Shown here: in pieces, positions 10,195 through 19,038 of the stretch
Position numbering within the stretch: position 1 is the first letter of the stretch
Layout of the letters: every line of letters begins with the position of its first letter
DNA from: Rouxiella silvae
Lineage (GTDB): Bacteria > Pseudomonadota > Gammaproteobacteria > Enterobacterales > Enterobacteriaceae
Direction: 5' to 3'
Assembly: GCF_002093625.1 (NCBI RefSeq)
Contig: NZ_MRWD01000015.1
Span: forward strand, 1-64,000
Length of the DNA: 64,000 nt
The notes under the pieces: generated by a model
Database searches by the model: none
What the model was told of the DNA's origin: nothing
Seen by the model: only the letters and a program-made list of their open reading frames with translations
Program-made: the position numbers and the translations under genes

Positions 10195-12138
10195 ATGTTT
10201 CAAGATAACCCGCTGCTCGCACAGCTAAAACAGCAACTTCACTCTCAGACGCCACGTGTCGAAGGCATCGTAAAAGGCACTGAGAAAGGCTTTGGCTTTC
10301 TTGAAGTAGACGGTCAAAAGAGCTATTTCATCCCGCCTCCGTACATGAAAAAAGTCATGCACGGTGACCGGATTATTGCCTCTGTGCAAACCGAAAAAGA
10401 GCGTGAAATCGTTCAGCCAGAAACGTTGGTAGAACCTTTTCTGAGCCGCTTTGTGGGCCGCGTAATTAAAAAAGACGATCGTCTTTCTATTATGCCGGAC
10501 CATCCGCTGCTGCGTGAAGCCATTCAATGCCGTACCGGTCGTGACTTCAATCATGAAGTTAACGAAGGTGATTGGTGCGTTGCCGAAATGCGCCGCCATC
10601 CGTTGAAAGAAGGCGATCGTGCTTTTCAGGCCGAATTGACCGAGTGGATCACTACCGGCGCTGACGATTTGGCTCCGTGGTGGGTGACCCTGGCGCGTCA
10701 TAATCTGGAACGCGAAGCGCCAAACTTTGACGTAACCGAGCTGCTGGAACAAGGCCTGACGCGTGAAGACTTAACCGCCCTGCCGTTTGTTACCATCGAC
10801 AGCGCCAGCACCAAAGACATGGATGACGCGCTGTATGTTAAAGACAACGGCGACGGCACCTTGCAACTGAACATTGCCATTGCAGACCCAACAGCCTACG
10901 TGACCGAAGGCAGTGATGCGGACAATTTGGCCCGCAAACGCGCTTTCACTAACTATCTGCCGGGCTTTAACATTCCAATGTTGCCGCGCGAACTCTCAGA
11001 TAATCTGTGCTCTCTGCTGCCAAATGAACGCCGCCCAGTCCTGGCGTGCAGCGTAACTCTGTCTGCCGACGGTGCACTGGGCAATGATATTCGCTTCTTT
11101 GCTGCCTGGATCGAGTCAAACGCCAAGCTGGTTTATGACGAAGTGTCTGACTGGTTGGAAGAGACCGGCACCGGCGAATGGAAGCCGCAGAACGACACCA
11201 TCGCCGAGCAAATTCATCTGCTCAAACGCGTGTGCGACGTACGCAGCGCTTGGCGCACCGCTAACGCATTGGTGTTCAAAGACAGACCTGACTTCCGCTT
11301 CGTGCTGGGAGAAAAAGGCAACGTGCTGGAGATCATTGCCGAGCACCGCCGCATTGCCAACCGCATCGTTGAAGAGTGCATGATCGCCGCCAACGTCTGT
11401 GCCGCCATTGCACTACGCGACGGTTTAGGTTTCGGCGTGTATAACGTACATCACGGTTTTGACCCACTGCTGGTTGAAAATGCCGTGGCCGTATTGCAGG
11501 CAAATGACGTTGAGGCTGACGGTCCTACGTTGCTGACTCTGCCGGGCTTCTGCGCACTGCGCCGTAAGCTAGATGCCATGCCAACACAGTTCCTCGACAG
11601 CCGCATTCGCCGCTTCCAGACCTTTGCAGAAATCAGTACCGTTCCTGGCCCGCACTTCGGTCTTGGGCTGGAAGCTTATGCAACCTGGACATCACCGATT
11701 CGTAAATACGGCGACATGGTAAACCATCGTTTGATTAAGGCGATGATTACACAGCAGAGTGCCGATAAGCCGCAGGACGATATGACCGTTCAGCTCGCCG
11801 AGCGTCGTCGTTTAGGCCGCATGGCCGAGCGTGACGTGGGTGATTGGCTGTATGCACGTTATCTCGAAGATAAAGTCGGCACTGAGGTTAAATTCAGCGC
11901 CGAGGTTATCGACGTGACTCGCGGCGGTTTGCGCGTTCGCCTTCAGGATATTGGCGCGGTCGCCTTTATTCCTGCGCCATTCCTGCATGCCGTCCGCGAC
12001 GAGCTGGTGTGCAGCCAGGATACCGGTACGGTGTTGATCAAAGGTGAAGTGGCTTATCGCCAGAGCGACATTATTGACGTCAACATTGCTGAAGTCCGTA
12101 TGGAAAACCGCAACGTGATTGCCAAACCTGCTGCCTAA
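10195..12138 (+). CDS. rnb: Exoribonuclease II
   Basis: Processive 3'-to-5' exoribonuclease that degrades single-stranded RNA in the cytoplasm. Domains in order: two N-terminal cold-shock/OB domains (about 1-170), the RNB catalytic domain (about 190-520) with the [13 protein letters not shown] segment carrying the clustered metal-binding aspartates, and a C-terminal S1 domain (about 560-645). Length of 647 matches E. coli (644), with close sequence similarity throughout. The ATG at 10195 gives the family N-terminus [12 protein letters not shown]. It stands alone with its own terminator. Confidence 0.97.
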   Translation: MFQDNPLLAQLKQQLHSQTPRVEGIVKGTEKGFGFLEVDGQKSYFIPPPYMKKVMHGDRIIASVQTEKEREIVQPETLVEPFLSRFVGRVIKKDDRLSIMPDHPLLREAIQCRTGRDFNHEVNEGDWCVAEMRRHPLKEGDRAFQAELTEWITTGADDLAPWWVTLARHNLEREAPNFDVTELLEQGLTREDLTALPFVTIDSASTKDMDDALYVKDNGDGTLQLNIAIADPTAYVTEGSDADNLARKRAFTNYLPGFNIPMLPRELSDNLCSLLPNERRPVLACSVTLSADGALGNDIRFFAAWIESNAKLVYDEVSDWLEETGTGEWKPQNDTIAEQIHLLKRVCDVRSAWRTANALVFKDRPDFRFVLGEKGNVLEIIAEHRRIANRIVEECMIAANVCAAIALRDGLGFGVYNVHHGFDPLLVENAVAVLQANDVEADGPTLLTLPGFCALRRKLDAMPTQFLDSRIRRFQTFAEISTVPGPHFGLGLEAYATWTSPIRKYGDMVNHRLIKAMITQQSADKPQDDMTVQLAERRRLGRMAERDVGDWLYARYLEDKVGTEVKFSAEVIDVTRGGLRVRLQDIGAVAFIPAPFLHAVRDELVCSQDTGTVLIKGEVAYRQSDIIDVNIAEVRMENRNVIAKPAA

Positions 12139-12162
12139 GCCCTTTTAAACAGCATCCCCCTT

Positions 12163-12197
12163 AAAAACCTGCCGGCTCACGTCGACAGGTTTTTTTT
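12163..12197 (+). terminator. Rho-independent terminator of rnb
   Basis: AAAAACCTG (12163-12171) can pair with CAGGTTTTT starting at 12186, and the right arm merges into a run of eight T. It lies about 25 bases after the rnb stop. Confidence 0.85.
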
Positions 12198-12287
12198 ATG
12201 CCCTTTTTCCCTCCGAGTGCGACAGTTAATGCGCATGCGTTGGCACAAATGAAAGATAAGGAGTAGAGTTTACTGACTTAAATTTCA

Positions 12288-12306
12288 TTAAATGATTATC
12301 ATTATC
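12288..12306 (+). promoter_or_regulatory. Fur-box-like site
   Basis: TTAAATGATTATCATTATC matches 15 of 19 positions of the consensus Fur box GATAATGATAATCATTATC. It lies 50 bases before the FAD monooxygenase start, where a bound repressor would cover a promoter. This predicts iron-repressed expression of 12356-13567. Confidence 0.7.
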
Positions 12307-12355
12307 AAAATAGACAGTAAAAAATTTCATTCTTAATTCGGGAGAACCCGCCGAT

Positions 12356-13567
12356 ATGACTTCATTCATTGCCGCCACTCGCGCCACCACTACCTGCTGC
12401 ATCGTAGGCGGAGGTCCCGCCGGCCTGATGCTTGGCTATTTACTGGCGCTAAAGGGCGTTAAGGTGACCGTGCTTGAAAAACATGGTGATTTTCTTCGCG
12501 ATTTCCGTGGTGATACGATCCATCCTTCCACGCTGGAAATTATTTGGCAGCTTGGCTTTCTCGACGAATTCTTAAAGCTCCCACACCAGCGTGCCGAAAA
12601 GCTCTATGGAGAAATTGCAGGTAAAGAGTCAACCATTGCCGACTTCACCCGCTTGCCTACGCAGTGCAAGTTTATCGCCTTCATGCCGCAGTGGGATTTT
12701 CTCAATTTTATCAGCGCCAAGGCACGGCAATTGCCTAACTTTACCCTGCAGCAAAATGCCTGCGTGGATGACCTGATTGAGCGTGATGGCAAAGTGACCG
12801 GTGTTAAGGTGACAACGCCGGAAGGTACAGTTGAGATTAACGCAGAACTGGTGGTCGGTTGCGACGGTCGTCGCTCGATAGTGCGCGAAAAAGCCGCTCT
12901 CGAGGTGATGAATTTTGGTGCCCCGCGTGATGTCCTGTGGCTCAGAGTGGCAAAGCTAGACTGTGACCCTGAATGGTCAACCGGCCATCGTGGCCCACGC
13001 AAAGGGTTTATTATGATTGACCGCGGTGATTATTGGCAGTGTGGCTATTCGATACCTAAAGGCAGCTTTGATGACCTGCAACGCCAAGGTCTGGCGACTT
13101 TTATTGCCAGCGTAGCCGAGATTTCGCCCTTTGATTCGCAGAGACTCGGTACAGACATTACTGACTGGAGTCAGGTTAAGCTGTTGCAGACTCGCATCGA
13201 CCGCCTGAAACAGTGGGCTAAACCTGGGTTGCTGTGCATCGGTGATTCTGCACATGCCATGTCACCGATTGGCGGAGTGGGTGTCAATCTGGCGATTCAG
13301 GACGCGGTAGCCACCGCCAATATTGTGGCCCCCAAATTGCTGACAGGCACCCTGACGCTCGGTGATTTAAAACGCGTGCAGCGACGTCGTACCTTTCCAA
13401 CTTGGGCGACCCAGTCGCTGCAAATCATGATAAGCAAGGCCGGTCAAAAGCCGCGCCGTAAAGCGCCGTCGGGCATGGAGCTGTGGCTACGGCAGCGGGC
13501 ATTTATCCCGTTTCTGTTTGGAAGGCTGATTGGCATCGGCTTTTTTAAGGAAAAATTCAAAATTTAG
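12356..13567 (+). CDS. FAD-dependent monooxygenase-like oxidoreductase
   Basis: Flavoprotein of the p-hydroxybenzoate hydroxylase/UbiH superfamily, which generally hydroxylate aromatic or related substrates using NAD(P)H and O2. It shows the N-terminal FAD Rossmann motif GGGPAG (about residues 19-24) followed by VTVLEKH, a mid-protein VVGCDGRRS segment (the DG motif), and the C-terminal GDSAHAMSP motif that contacts FAD. At 403 residues it has family length. The C-terminus is basic and hydrophobic (FGRLIGIGFFKEKFKI), perhaps for membrane contact. The upstream Fur-like box suggests iron control. It is convergent with fetB. The substrate is unknown. Confidence 0.82.
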   Translation: MTSFIAATRATTTCCIVGGGPAGLMLGYLLALKGVKVTVLEKHGDFLRDFRGDTIHPSTLEIIWQLGFLDEFLKLPHQRAEKLYGEIAGKESTIADFTRLPTQCKFIAFMPQWDFLNFISAKARQLPNFTLQQNACVDDLIERDGKVTGVKVTTPEGTVEINAELVVGCDGRRSIVREKAALEVMNFGAPRDVLWLRVAKLDCDPEWSTGHRGPRKGFIMIDRGDYWQCGYSIPKGSFDDLQRQGLATFIASVAEISPFDSQRLGTDITDWSQVKLLQTRIDRLKQWAKPGLLCIGDSAHAMSPIGGVGVNLAIQDAVATANIVAPKLLTGTLTLGDLKRVQRRRTFPTWATQSLQIMISKAGQKPRRKAPSGMELWLRQRAFIPFLFGRLIGIGFFKEKFKI

Positions 13568-13580
13568 CCGCTTCCAAAAA

Positions 13581-14348
13581 TCACTTCATTATCCGTAACT
13601 GGACCCGATCATTATAAAACCGGCGATAGGCAAGGTATCCGGCAATGATTGTTGATAGGCTTGCCGTCGCCAACAGCATAAATGTGACCATTATCTGATA
13701 CTTAATGGCTTTGACGGGATCAATACCGGCAAAAATAAGCCCTGACATCATGCCAGGAAGGCTGACCAGCCCCACCGTTTTGGCCGCATCAACGGTTGGG
13801 ATCATGGCTGAACGGATGCTATCACGAATAATTAGCCCCGAGGCCAGTTTGCTGCCCGCACCAAGGCTCAACATTTCGAGAATTTTTTGCTGATTATCGG
13901 CGAAACGCTGATTAAGATTGCTGTAACACAGACCCACGGCAACCATGGCGTTACCCGCGATCATTCCTGAAATCGGGATCACCTGCATCGGTAAAAATTC
14001 GATAGACCCAGACAGAATAAGCACCGACAGAGTCAGCGATGTACCTACGGTGATAGCGATAAACGAGATAATAAAACCGTTATCGATATTACGACTGCGT
14101 TTTTTTGCATTCAATGCTGCATTGACGCAGATAAATAGCACCATTAATACCGTGAGCCAGTCGTTATTGAGTTCGAAAATGTACTTGAGCACGTAGCCAA
14201 CCACGATAAGCTGGACTACCGCCCTCGCCACGCTCCAGATGATGTCTTTTTCCAGCCCGAGCTTCTCTTTTTTACTGACCAGCAGCGCCACTACCACCAG
14301 CACTAGGGCCAATGCGAGAGATTCATTGGTAATATTATGCTGATTCAT
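13581..14348 (-). CDS. fetB: Iron export ABC permease FetB
   Basis: Integral membrane subunit (UPF0014 family) of the FetAB exporter, which in E. coli lowers cytoplasmic iron and protects against oxidative stress. The protein begins MNQHNITNESLALAL, nearly identical to E. coli FetB, and keeps PMQVIPISGMIAGNAMVAVGL and the GLVSLPGMMSGLIFAG segment. Several transmembrane helices are evident. I set the start at ATG 14348: a longer frame reaches 14399, but the 17 extra residues are not seen in the family and would overlap fetA further. The chosen start overlaps the fetA stop region by 14 bases, indicating translational coupling. Confidence 0.93.
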   Translation of the reverse strand: MNQHNITNESLALALVLVVVALLVSKKEKLGLEKDIIWSVARAVVQLIVVGYVLKYIFELNNDWLTVLMVLFICVNAALNAKKRSRNIDNGFIISFIAITVGTSLTLSVLILSGSIEFLPMQVIPISGMIAGNAMVAVGLCYSNLNQRFADNQQKILEMLSLGAGSKLASGLIIRDSIRSAMIPTVDAAKTVGLVSLPGMMSGLIFAGIDPVKAIKYQIMVTFMLLATASLSTIIAGYLAYRRFYNDRVQLRIMK

Positions 14349-15006
14349 GGTCACTCTCTGCCGCTGTGTCATGTGCCAGCGTAATAACCCGCTTGGCATG
14401 GCTTATTTCGTTGGTGTCGTGAGTCACCCAAATTACCGCCAACTGCTGCTCGTTAACCAGTTCGGCAACAATTGCGTTTACGGTTTGCTTGTTCTCTTCA
14501 TCCAAAGCGCTGGTTATTTCGTCAAGTAACAACACCTTGGGTAAAAACTGTAGATTGCGCAGCAGTGAAATGCGCTGTTTCTCGCCGCCTGATAGTTCCT
14601 GGACGTTTTTATTTAGCATCTCCGGCGATAAGTTGACGCGCTTAAGCCAGTGAGTCATCCGAGATTTATCAATTTTTTCACCTCGAATTTGATAGGGCAA
14701 AGCCAGGTTATCCAACACTGTTTGACCGAACAGCACCGGCGTTTGAAAACAGTAAGAAACCTGCTGGCGATAGCTTTCTGCCTTGATCTCATTAATGTTT
14801 TTACCTTCAAACCACACCGTGCCGCCGGTTGGGCTTTGCAGAGAGGCGACAATTTTCAGCAGCGTGCTTTTGCCACTGCCGGAAGGCCCAGTCAACAAAG
14901 TGAACTCGCCAGGATTGAGTTCTAAAGAAGTGGGCCGCAACAAAACCTGCTGATTCAGGCTGAAGCTCAAGTCCTGCAAACGCAGTAAAATTTCTGTGGA
15001 GGACAT
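14335..15006 (-). CDS. fetA: Iron export ABC ATPase FetA
   Basis: ATP-hydrolysing subunit of the FetAB exporter, cytoplasmic side of the inner membrane. Walker [10 protein letters not shown] lies at residues 40-48, the ABC signature LSGGE at 138-142 and Walker B LLLDE at 159-163, followed by the switch His in WVTHDT. Length 223 fits E. coli FetA. First gene of fetAB. Its upstream region contains the repeat block 15144-15475, so its promoter must lie in or near that block. Confidence 0.92.
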   Translation of the reverse strand: MSSTEILLRLQDLSFSLNQQVLLRPTSLELNPGEFTLLTGPSGSGKSTLLKIVASLQSPTGGTVWFEGKNINEIKAESYRQQVSYCFQTPVLFGQTVLDNLALPYQIRGEKIDKSRMTHWLKRVNLSPEMLNKNVQELSGGEKQRISLLRNLQFLPKVLLLDEITSALDEENKQTVNAIVAELVNEQQLAVIWVTHDTNEISHAKRVITLAHDTAAESDHESA

Positions 15007-15143
15007 ATAAGACTCGTTATCAATAATTTGCGTGCGATCTTAACGCATTTTTATAATCGAGTGCTATTGGATATCGCGATGGGTGTGGATGTTCGTAGGA
15101 GTACTGAATGTTTGAAGATTGTAGTCGCTGCTCCCCCATCCCA

Positions 15144-15181
15144 GCCTTCCCCCGCTGAAAAGAGCGAGGGAAGGGGCTAAA
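15144..15181 (+). repeat. Dispersed GC-rich intergenic repeat, copy 1
   Basis: A 38-base element whose arms GCCTTCCCCCGCT and AGCGAGGGAAGGGGC are imperfectly inverted around GAAAAG, so it can form a hairpin. A closely similar element in the opposite orientation occurs at 53185-53222. The same core, the same inverted design and intergenic position mark it as a REP-like repeat family. Confidence 0.75.
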
Positions 15182-15201
15182 CCCGGAAAGCGAAAATATA
15201 T

Positions 15202-15324
15202 GACCCAAGACCCAAGACCTAATTCCTAATTCCTAATTCCTAATTCCTAATTCCTAATTCCTAATTCCTAATTCCTAATATCAAATTCCCAATACACAGG
15301 ACAAAAGACACTAACGACTAACGA
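15202..15324 (+). repeat. Heptanucleotide tandem array (TTCCTAA)n with degenerate edges
   Basis: In register every 7 bases: GACCCAA twice, GACCTAA, then eight exact TTCCTAA units (15223-15278), then TATCAAA and TTCCCAA. After a short break, CTAACGA occurs twice at 15311-15324. The perfect core flanked by decayed units looks like slippage growth of a short repeat. It lies about 200 bases upstream of the fetA start and 180 bases past the permease stop at 15507, in no gene. Confidence 0.9.
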
Positions 15325-15397
15325 CAAGCTGTGAAATTTAATCTACGAGTTATGAGAGTTAATATGTGAGATTCAAGCCCTCAGGGTCGCGGGTTCC

Positions 15398-15476
15398 TTA
15401 AGGCTGCGTGCCTTCACGTCCTTGGATCGGTCTGGGCCGACGCCCCGTAAGCGCGGCGCATGCCCTTGGCCTTAAA
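15398..15476 (+). repeat. Candidate inverted repeat element related to 58576-58621
   Basis: TTAAGGC near 15398 is inverted as GCCTTAA near 15469, and the interior contains CCCCGTAAGCGCGGCGCA. The element at 58576-58621 has the related core CCCAGTAAGCGCAGCGCA followed by GGCCTTA. Shared core and intergenic location suggest a second dispersed repeat family; the match is partial. Confidence 0.5.
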
Positions 15477-15506
15477 GACATTGAAAAATATTTTACGATA
15501 GAAGAC

Positions 15507-16325
15507 TCATCCCCAATAACGTCGTGACCAACGCCTTGCCTTGGAAGACGAACGCCACGGCGTCATGACATATTCCATCAAAATAACCAGCAGAAAACTT
15601 ACCACGCCTAGCAGGGCTAAAAAGGCAATCGCCGAGAATGTGCCCGCCGTGTTTAACCGCGAGTTGGCTTGCAGTAAATAGGCCCCCAAACCACCGCTGG
15701 TGGAAGCAGTCCACTCGCCAATGACCGCGCCGGTAACGCTGAACGTTGCCGAAAGCTTAAGTGCAGAAAACAGCGGCGTATAAGTTGCAGGGAGTTTAAC
15801 GTAACGGAAAATACTCCAGCGAGAACCGCCCATCGACTTCACCAGATTGAGCATGTCTTTATCCACCGAATTGAGGCCATCAAGCACGTTCACCACCACA
15901 GGGAAGAAAACGACCAATCCAACAATCACTAACTTGGGAGCCAGCCCAAACCCCAGCCAAATGGTCAACGCCGCCGCAATCGCAATCACCGGCACCGCCT
16001 GACTGGCAATCAAAATGGGGTAAAGAATACTGCGGACCCACGGCGTGGCATCCATCAACACCGCAAAGATAAATCCGGCTCCTGCCCCCAATATGAAGCC
16101 CATCAAAAAGGTGACAAACGTAATGCGAAAGCCCTGTAGCAGCACCGGTAAATCGGAAAGTATGTGATCCCAAGTCTGCTCCGGTGATGGCAACACATAG
16201 GCCGGAATATGATAAATTCGTACCGAAACGTCCCACACCAACAGCACCAGAATTAACGCCGCCAGCGGCCCGCCTAAAGGTAACAGCAATTTACGCACAA
16301 GAGTTGTGCTGTAAGTATCAGTCAT
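15507..16325 (-). CDS. ABC transporter permease, NitT/TauT (SsuC-like) type
   Basis: Inner-membrane permease of the binding-protein-dependent type I importer family that serves nitrate, taurine, alkanesulfonates and thiamine precursors. It has six or so hydrophobic segments and the EAA-type cytoplasmic loop around DMLNLVKSMGGSRWSIFRYVKLPAT. At 272 residues it has the expected length. It overlaps the ATPase end by 8 bases. It is the last gene of the operon binding protein, M24 protein, ATPase, permease. The substrate cannot be read from the sequence; the divergent nitrilase-family gene suggests a nitrogen compound. Confidence 0.88.
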   Translation of the reverse strand: MTDTYSTTLVRKLLLPLGGPLAALILVLLVWDVSVRIYHIPAYVLPSPEQTWDHILSDLPVLLQGFRITFVTFLMGFILGAGAGFIFAVLMDATPWVRSILYPILIASQAVPVIAIAAALTIWLGFGLAPKLVIVGLVVFFPVVVNVLDGLNSVDKDMLNLVKSMGGSRWSIFRYVKLPATYTPLFSALKLSATFSVTGAVIGEWTASTSGGLGAYLLQANSRLNTAGTFSAIAFLALLGVVSFLLVILMEYVMTPWRSSSKARRWSRRYWG

Positions 16326-17106
16326 GGGCTAAGGGTTCCTGTTGGTTTTCGCTAGCGTTTTCAGTAAAGACTAAATCCAGAATCTGTCTTTTTAACGCAG
16401 TGAATTCAGGACTCGTCAGGCAAGAAAGCGGCCGCGGTCGAGGAATATCCACGGTCAAAATTTCACGAATTCGACCAGGACGAGGCGACATCACCACCAC
16501 ACGATCGGCCAGGTAAACCGCCTCGTCAATATCGTGGGTGACAAAAATGACGGTACGCTTTTGCTCGGCCCAAACGGTCAACAACCACTGCTGCATCGAG
16601 AGACGGGTTTGCGAATCCAGCGCGCCAAACGGTTCGTCGAGCAGCATGATTTCATGCTGCATTGCCAGCGTTCGCATTAGCGCTACCCGCTGACGCATAC
16701 CGCCAGACAGCGCCGCAGGATAGTGATTAATAAACTCACCCAGACCGTAGCGCTGCGCCAGAGATACGCCTGCCGCTCGCTGCTCCCTGCTCGCACCGCC
16801 TTTGAGGATTGCGCCGAGCACAATATTGTCGATAACCGTCATCCACGGCAACAGCAGGTCTTTCTGTAACATGTAACCCACGTGACCGCTGTGACCGGTA
16901 ACATCTTCATTATCAATCAGTATCTTGCCAGAATCCGGCGTTAGTACGCCGGAAATAAGGTTAAAAAGCGTACTTTTACCACATCCGGAGGGCCCGACTA
17001 CGCAAACAAACTCTCCTTCCTGTACGTCTAAATCAGTAGCGGCCAGCGCGGTCATCGTTCCAAAACGACGTGTCACCTGTTGCAGCGATAACTTCGGGTG
17101 TGTCAT
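16318..17106 (-). CDS. ABC transporter ATP-binding protein, NitT/TauT type
   Basis: Cytoplasmic ATPase of the importer encoded at 15507-18848. Walker A is GPSGCGKST (about 38-46), signature LSGGMRQRVALMR, Walker [12 protein letters not shown] and switch His in [16 protein letters not shown], the arrangement typical of SsuB/TauB. Length 262. It overlaps the permease start and follows the M24 protein gene by about 20 bases. Confidence 0.92.
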   Translation of the reverse strand: MTHPKLSLQQVTRRFGTMTALAATDLDVQEGEFVCVVGPSGCGKSTLFNLISGVLTPDSGKILIDNEDVTGHSGHVGYMLQKDLLLPWMTVIDNIVLGAILKGGASREQRAAGVSLAQRYGLGEFINHYPAALSGGMRQRVALMRTLAMQHEIMLLDEPFGALDSQTRLSMQQWLLTVWAEQKRTVIFVTHDIDEAVYLADRVVVMSPRPGRIREILTVDIPRPRPLSCLTSPEFTALKRQILDLVFTENASENQQEPLAHD

Positions 17107-17126
17107 ATCGCACTCTCTCCTTCACG

Positions 17127-17834
17127 TCACAAAATTTCGCAGCCTTCGCGCCCAAACCACACGAGATCTTCCACTTTTACCGCCACCTCACCGCGTTGAG
17201 CAAAGGGCTCAATTGCCCACGCACCCCACATTGGCGAATTGTTGCCCGCGTCTATAAATCCGTGAGTGTAAGCGGCACCTGCCGTGAGCGAATGGCCGAT
17301 ATTCCCAAGCAAATCCAGCAAAATAAAACCTTCCTGTGTCAGTCGCTGATGCGAAAGCCCAAACAGCTCGCTGGCCGGCATGCCTGGGCGGCACAGAGCC
17401 AATGTTTCGTCGTGAATACGCTCAAGATCTTTCAGCGCCTGTTCTGCTGCGGGATAATCGCCAATGACCGCACAGCGGGTACAATCCCCCCATGAGCCGT
17501 CGGCGGTTATCGGATGCACGTCTACCATTAATACGTCCCTTTCACCCGCTCGCTGCTCACCCGGCCCCTGAGTAGGAAAACACACTCGCGTATTTTCACC
17601 CAGTCCGACATTGGTAATGGTCCATATCCCCTGCGCGCCCTGCTCAAGCAGGAAGTCATGCACTCTTTGTTCCACCTCAATTTCACTGATACCGCGGCGC
17701 GCGACCTGCACACCGGCCAGCGCCGCCGCCTTGGCCATACGCTGAGCGGCGCGCAGGCCTTCGGGGGCAGCAAAGCTAATATCAGGCCCGGGGCGATAAG
17801 GCCAAGCCGGTTTCATGCTCGAAGGCGTACTCAT
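17127..17834 (-). CDS. M24-family metallopeptidase-like protein
   Basis: Pita-bread-fold protein of the M24 family (methionine aminopeptidase, Xaa-Pro peptidase, creatinase). All five expected metal ligands can be placed: Asp in LMVDVHP, Asp in WGDCTR, His in NIGHSL, Glu in AIEPFA and Glu in VKVEDLV. At 235 residues it is a bare catalytic domain without the creatinase N-terminal domain. It is embedded between the binding-protein and ATPase genes (gaps 9 and 20 bases), so it probably acts on the imported compound, cleaving or hydrolysing a C-N bond. The actual substrate is unknown; a proline dipeptidase or an amidino/ectoine-type hydrolase would both fit the family. Confidence 0.78.
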   Translation of the reverse strand: MSTPSSMKPAWPYRPGPDISFAAPEGLRAAQRMAKAAALAGVQVARRGISEIEVEQRVHDFLLEQGAQGIWTITNVGLGENTRVCFPTQGPGEQRAGERDVLMVDVHPITADGSWGDCTRCAVIGDYPAAEQALKDLERIHDETLALCRPGMPASELFGLSHQRLTQEGFILLDLLGNIGHSLTAGAAYTHGFIDAGNNSPMWGAWAIEPFAQRGEVAVKVEDLVWFGREGCEIL

Positions 17835-17843
17835 CGCGCCCCC

Positions 17844-18848
17844 TTAAGGAAGGTATTGATTGGTAAAGTATTGACTCGCAGGCAGCGGCGCTTTCACAAT
17901 GCCTTCGGCTTTAATTGCGGTTAGCAGGCTTTGCCAAATAGCGCCGTCGAGTGCTAAAGACTTGCTGTCGGCCGGTGAAAGCAGGGGAACGGTATCGGCC
18001 CACTGCTGTTTGATATAAACCGGATCGTAAGCTTTGCTGTAGGCGGTGGCAAAGGCCTGTACGCCTTCATACGGATGGTCCACCGCGTAGGCGATACTTT
18101 TCAGCGTGGCGCGCATAAAACCCTTCGCCAGCTCAGGGTTCGCCTTAAGCCAGTCCTGATTACCGGCCAGCATAAAGATAGGCGTATTCGGCACGCCGTG
18201 GGCAATAGCGGGCAAAAACTCCGGCTTCTGCTTACCGGTGGTGGTCATTTCTGTCCCTTCGGCATTAGTAATACCTGTAATAACATCGACGCGCTTTTGC
18301 AGCAGCAGCGGCACAGTATCGTCGGCGGCAGTCACCATCTGTACGTCATCGAGCGTTAAACCGGCGCTTTTTAGCATCAACGCCAACTGCGCCTTGGTCC
18401 AAGCATCGTTATAAATCCCGACACTTTTCCCCTTCAATTGCGCAACAGTATAAGGTTTACCCTGCTCGCTGATAATGCCCCAGTTGTTTTCTTTACCGTA
18501 GCGACCAATCGCTTCAACTGGTGCCCCCTGCTCTTTGGCGAAAATAATATCCATAACCGTGGTGAATGCAACGTTGGCACGTCCGGTGCCGAGAAACTTC
18601 ATGGTATCTGCCACCGTGGGCGGCGACACGATGTCAAGGTCGATCCCTTCCTGCGCATAGAAACCTTTCTCTTTACCCAGGATCCAGGGGATCCAGAATC
18701 CGTCGGCGACTGGCCACTCCTGAATAAACGTCACCTTGGTCAGCGACGCTGCAGAAGCCGTGGCGATTCCTCCCACCGCCGGCAGCAAAGTACTGAGCAA
18801 TGTTGCTCCGGCCAAAACGGTCCCAGCTAAAAATGTACGTCTCTTCAT
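17844..18848 (-). CDS. ABC transporter substrate-binding protein, NMT1/THI5-like
   Basis: Periplasmic binding protein of the same importer. The N-terminus KRRTFLAG is a twin-arginine-like motif followed by a hydrophobic core and an Ala-rich cleavage region (about 1-33). The mature part begins LTKVTFIQEWPVADGFW and has the NMT1/THI5-like pattern (GKEKGFYAQEGIDLDI, KGKSVGIYND), as in proteins binding thiamine pyrimidine precursors, nitrate or sulfonates. Start chosen at ATG 18848: GGAG lies 8 bases upstream of it. ATG 18854 is too close to the same GGAG, and a longer frame to 18887 lacks one. First gene of its operon, divergent from the nitrilase. Confidence 0.88.
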   Translation of the reverse strand: MKRRTFLAGTVLAGATLLSTLLPAVGGIATASAASLTKVTFIQEWPVADGFWIPWILGKEKGFYAQEGIDLDIVSPPTVADTMKFLGTGRANVAFTTVMDIIFAKEQGAPVEAIGRYGKENNWGIISEQGKPYTVAQLKGKSVGIYNDAWTKAQLALMLKSAGLTLDDVQMVTAADDTVPLLLQKRVDVITGITNAEGTEMTTTGKQKPEFLPAIAHGVPNTPIFMLAGNQDWLKANPELAKGFMRATLKSIAYAVDHPYEGVQAFATAYSKAYDPVYIKQQWADTVPLLSPADSKSLALDGAIWQSLLTAIKAEGIVKAPLPASQYFTNQYLP

Positions 18849-18958
18849 GTTCATTTCTCCGGCAGTTTTAGAGGAAAAATTAGTCAACCCTACAGCATAT
18901 TGAGGCGCGACAAGATTTTATGTCAATCAATTTGTTGAGTATTTTTCAGCTTGAAATT

Positions 18959-18998
18959 TAAACCGATTGATGAGCATTATATTTAGTAAACCGGTTTA
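18959..18998. promoter_or_regulatory. Two direct copies of a palindromic operator-like site
   Basis: TAAACCGATT (18959-18968) and TAAACCGGTT (18987-18996) are near-identical and spaced 28 bases apart; the second is part of the perfect palindrome TAAACCGGTTTA (18987-18998). They sit in the 190-base divergent promoter region between the importer operon and the nitrilase gene. AAACCGGTTT-like palindromes are typical of LacI-family operators; no such regulator is encoded nearby. Confidence 0.55.
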
Positions 18999-19038
18999 AT
19001 TTTTAAGGCAAATTCTAGATTATCCAGGAGTCTACATC

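Noticed and set aside
15202-15324. The heptamer array as a CRISPR array
   Set aside because: Units are 7 bases long with no spacers and no cas genes nearby.
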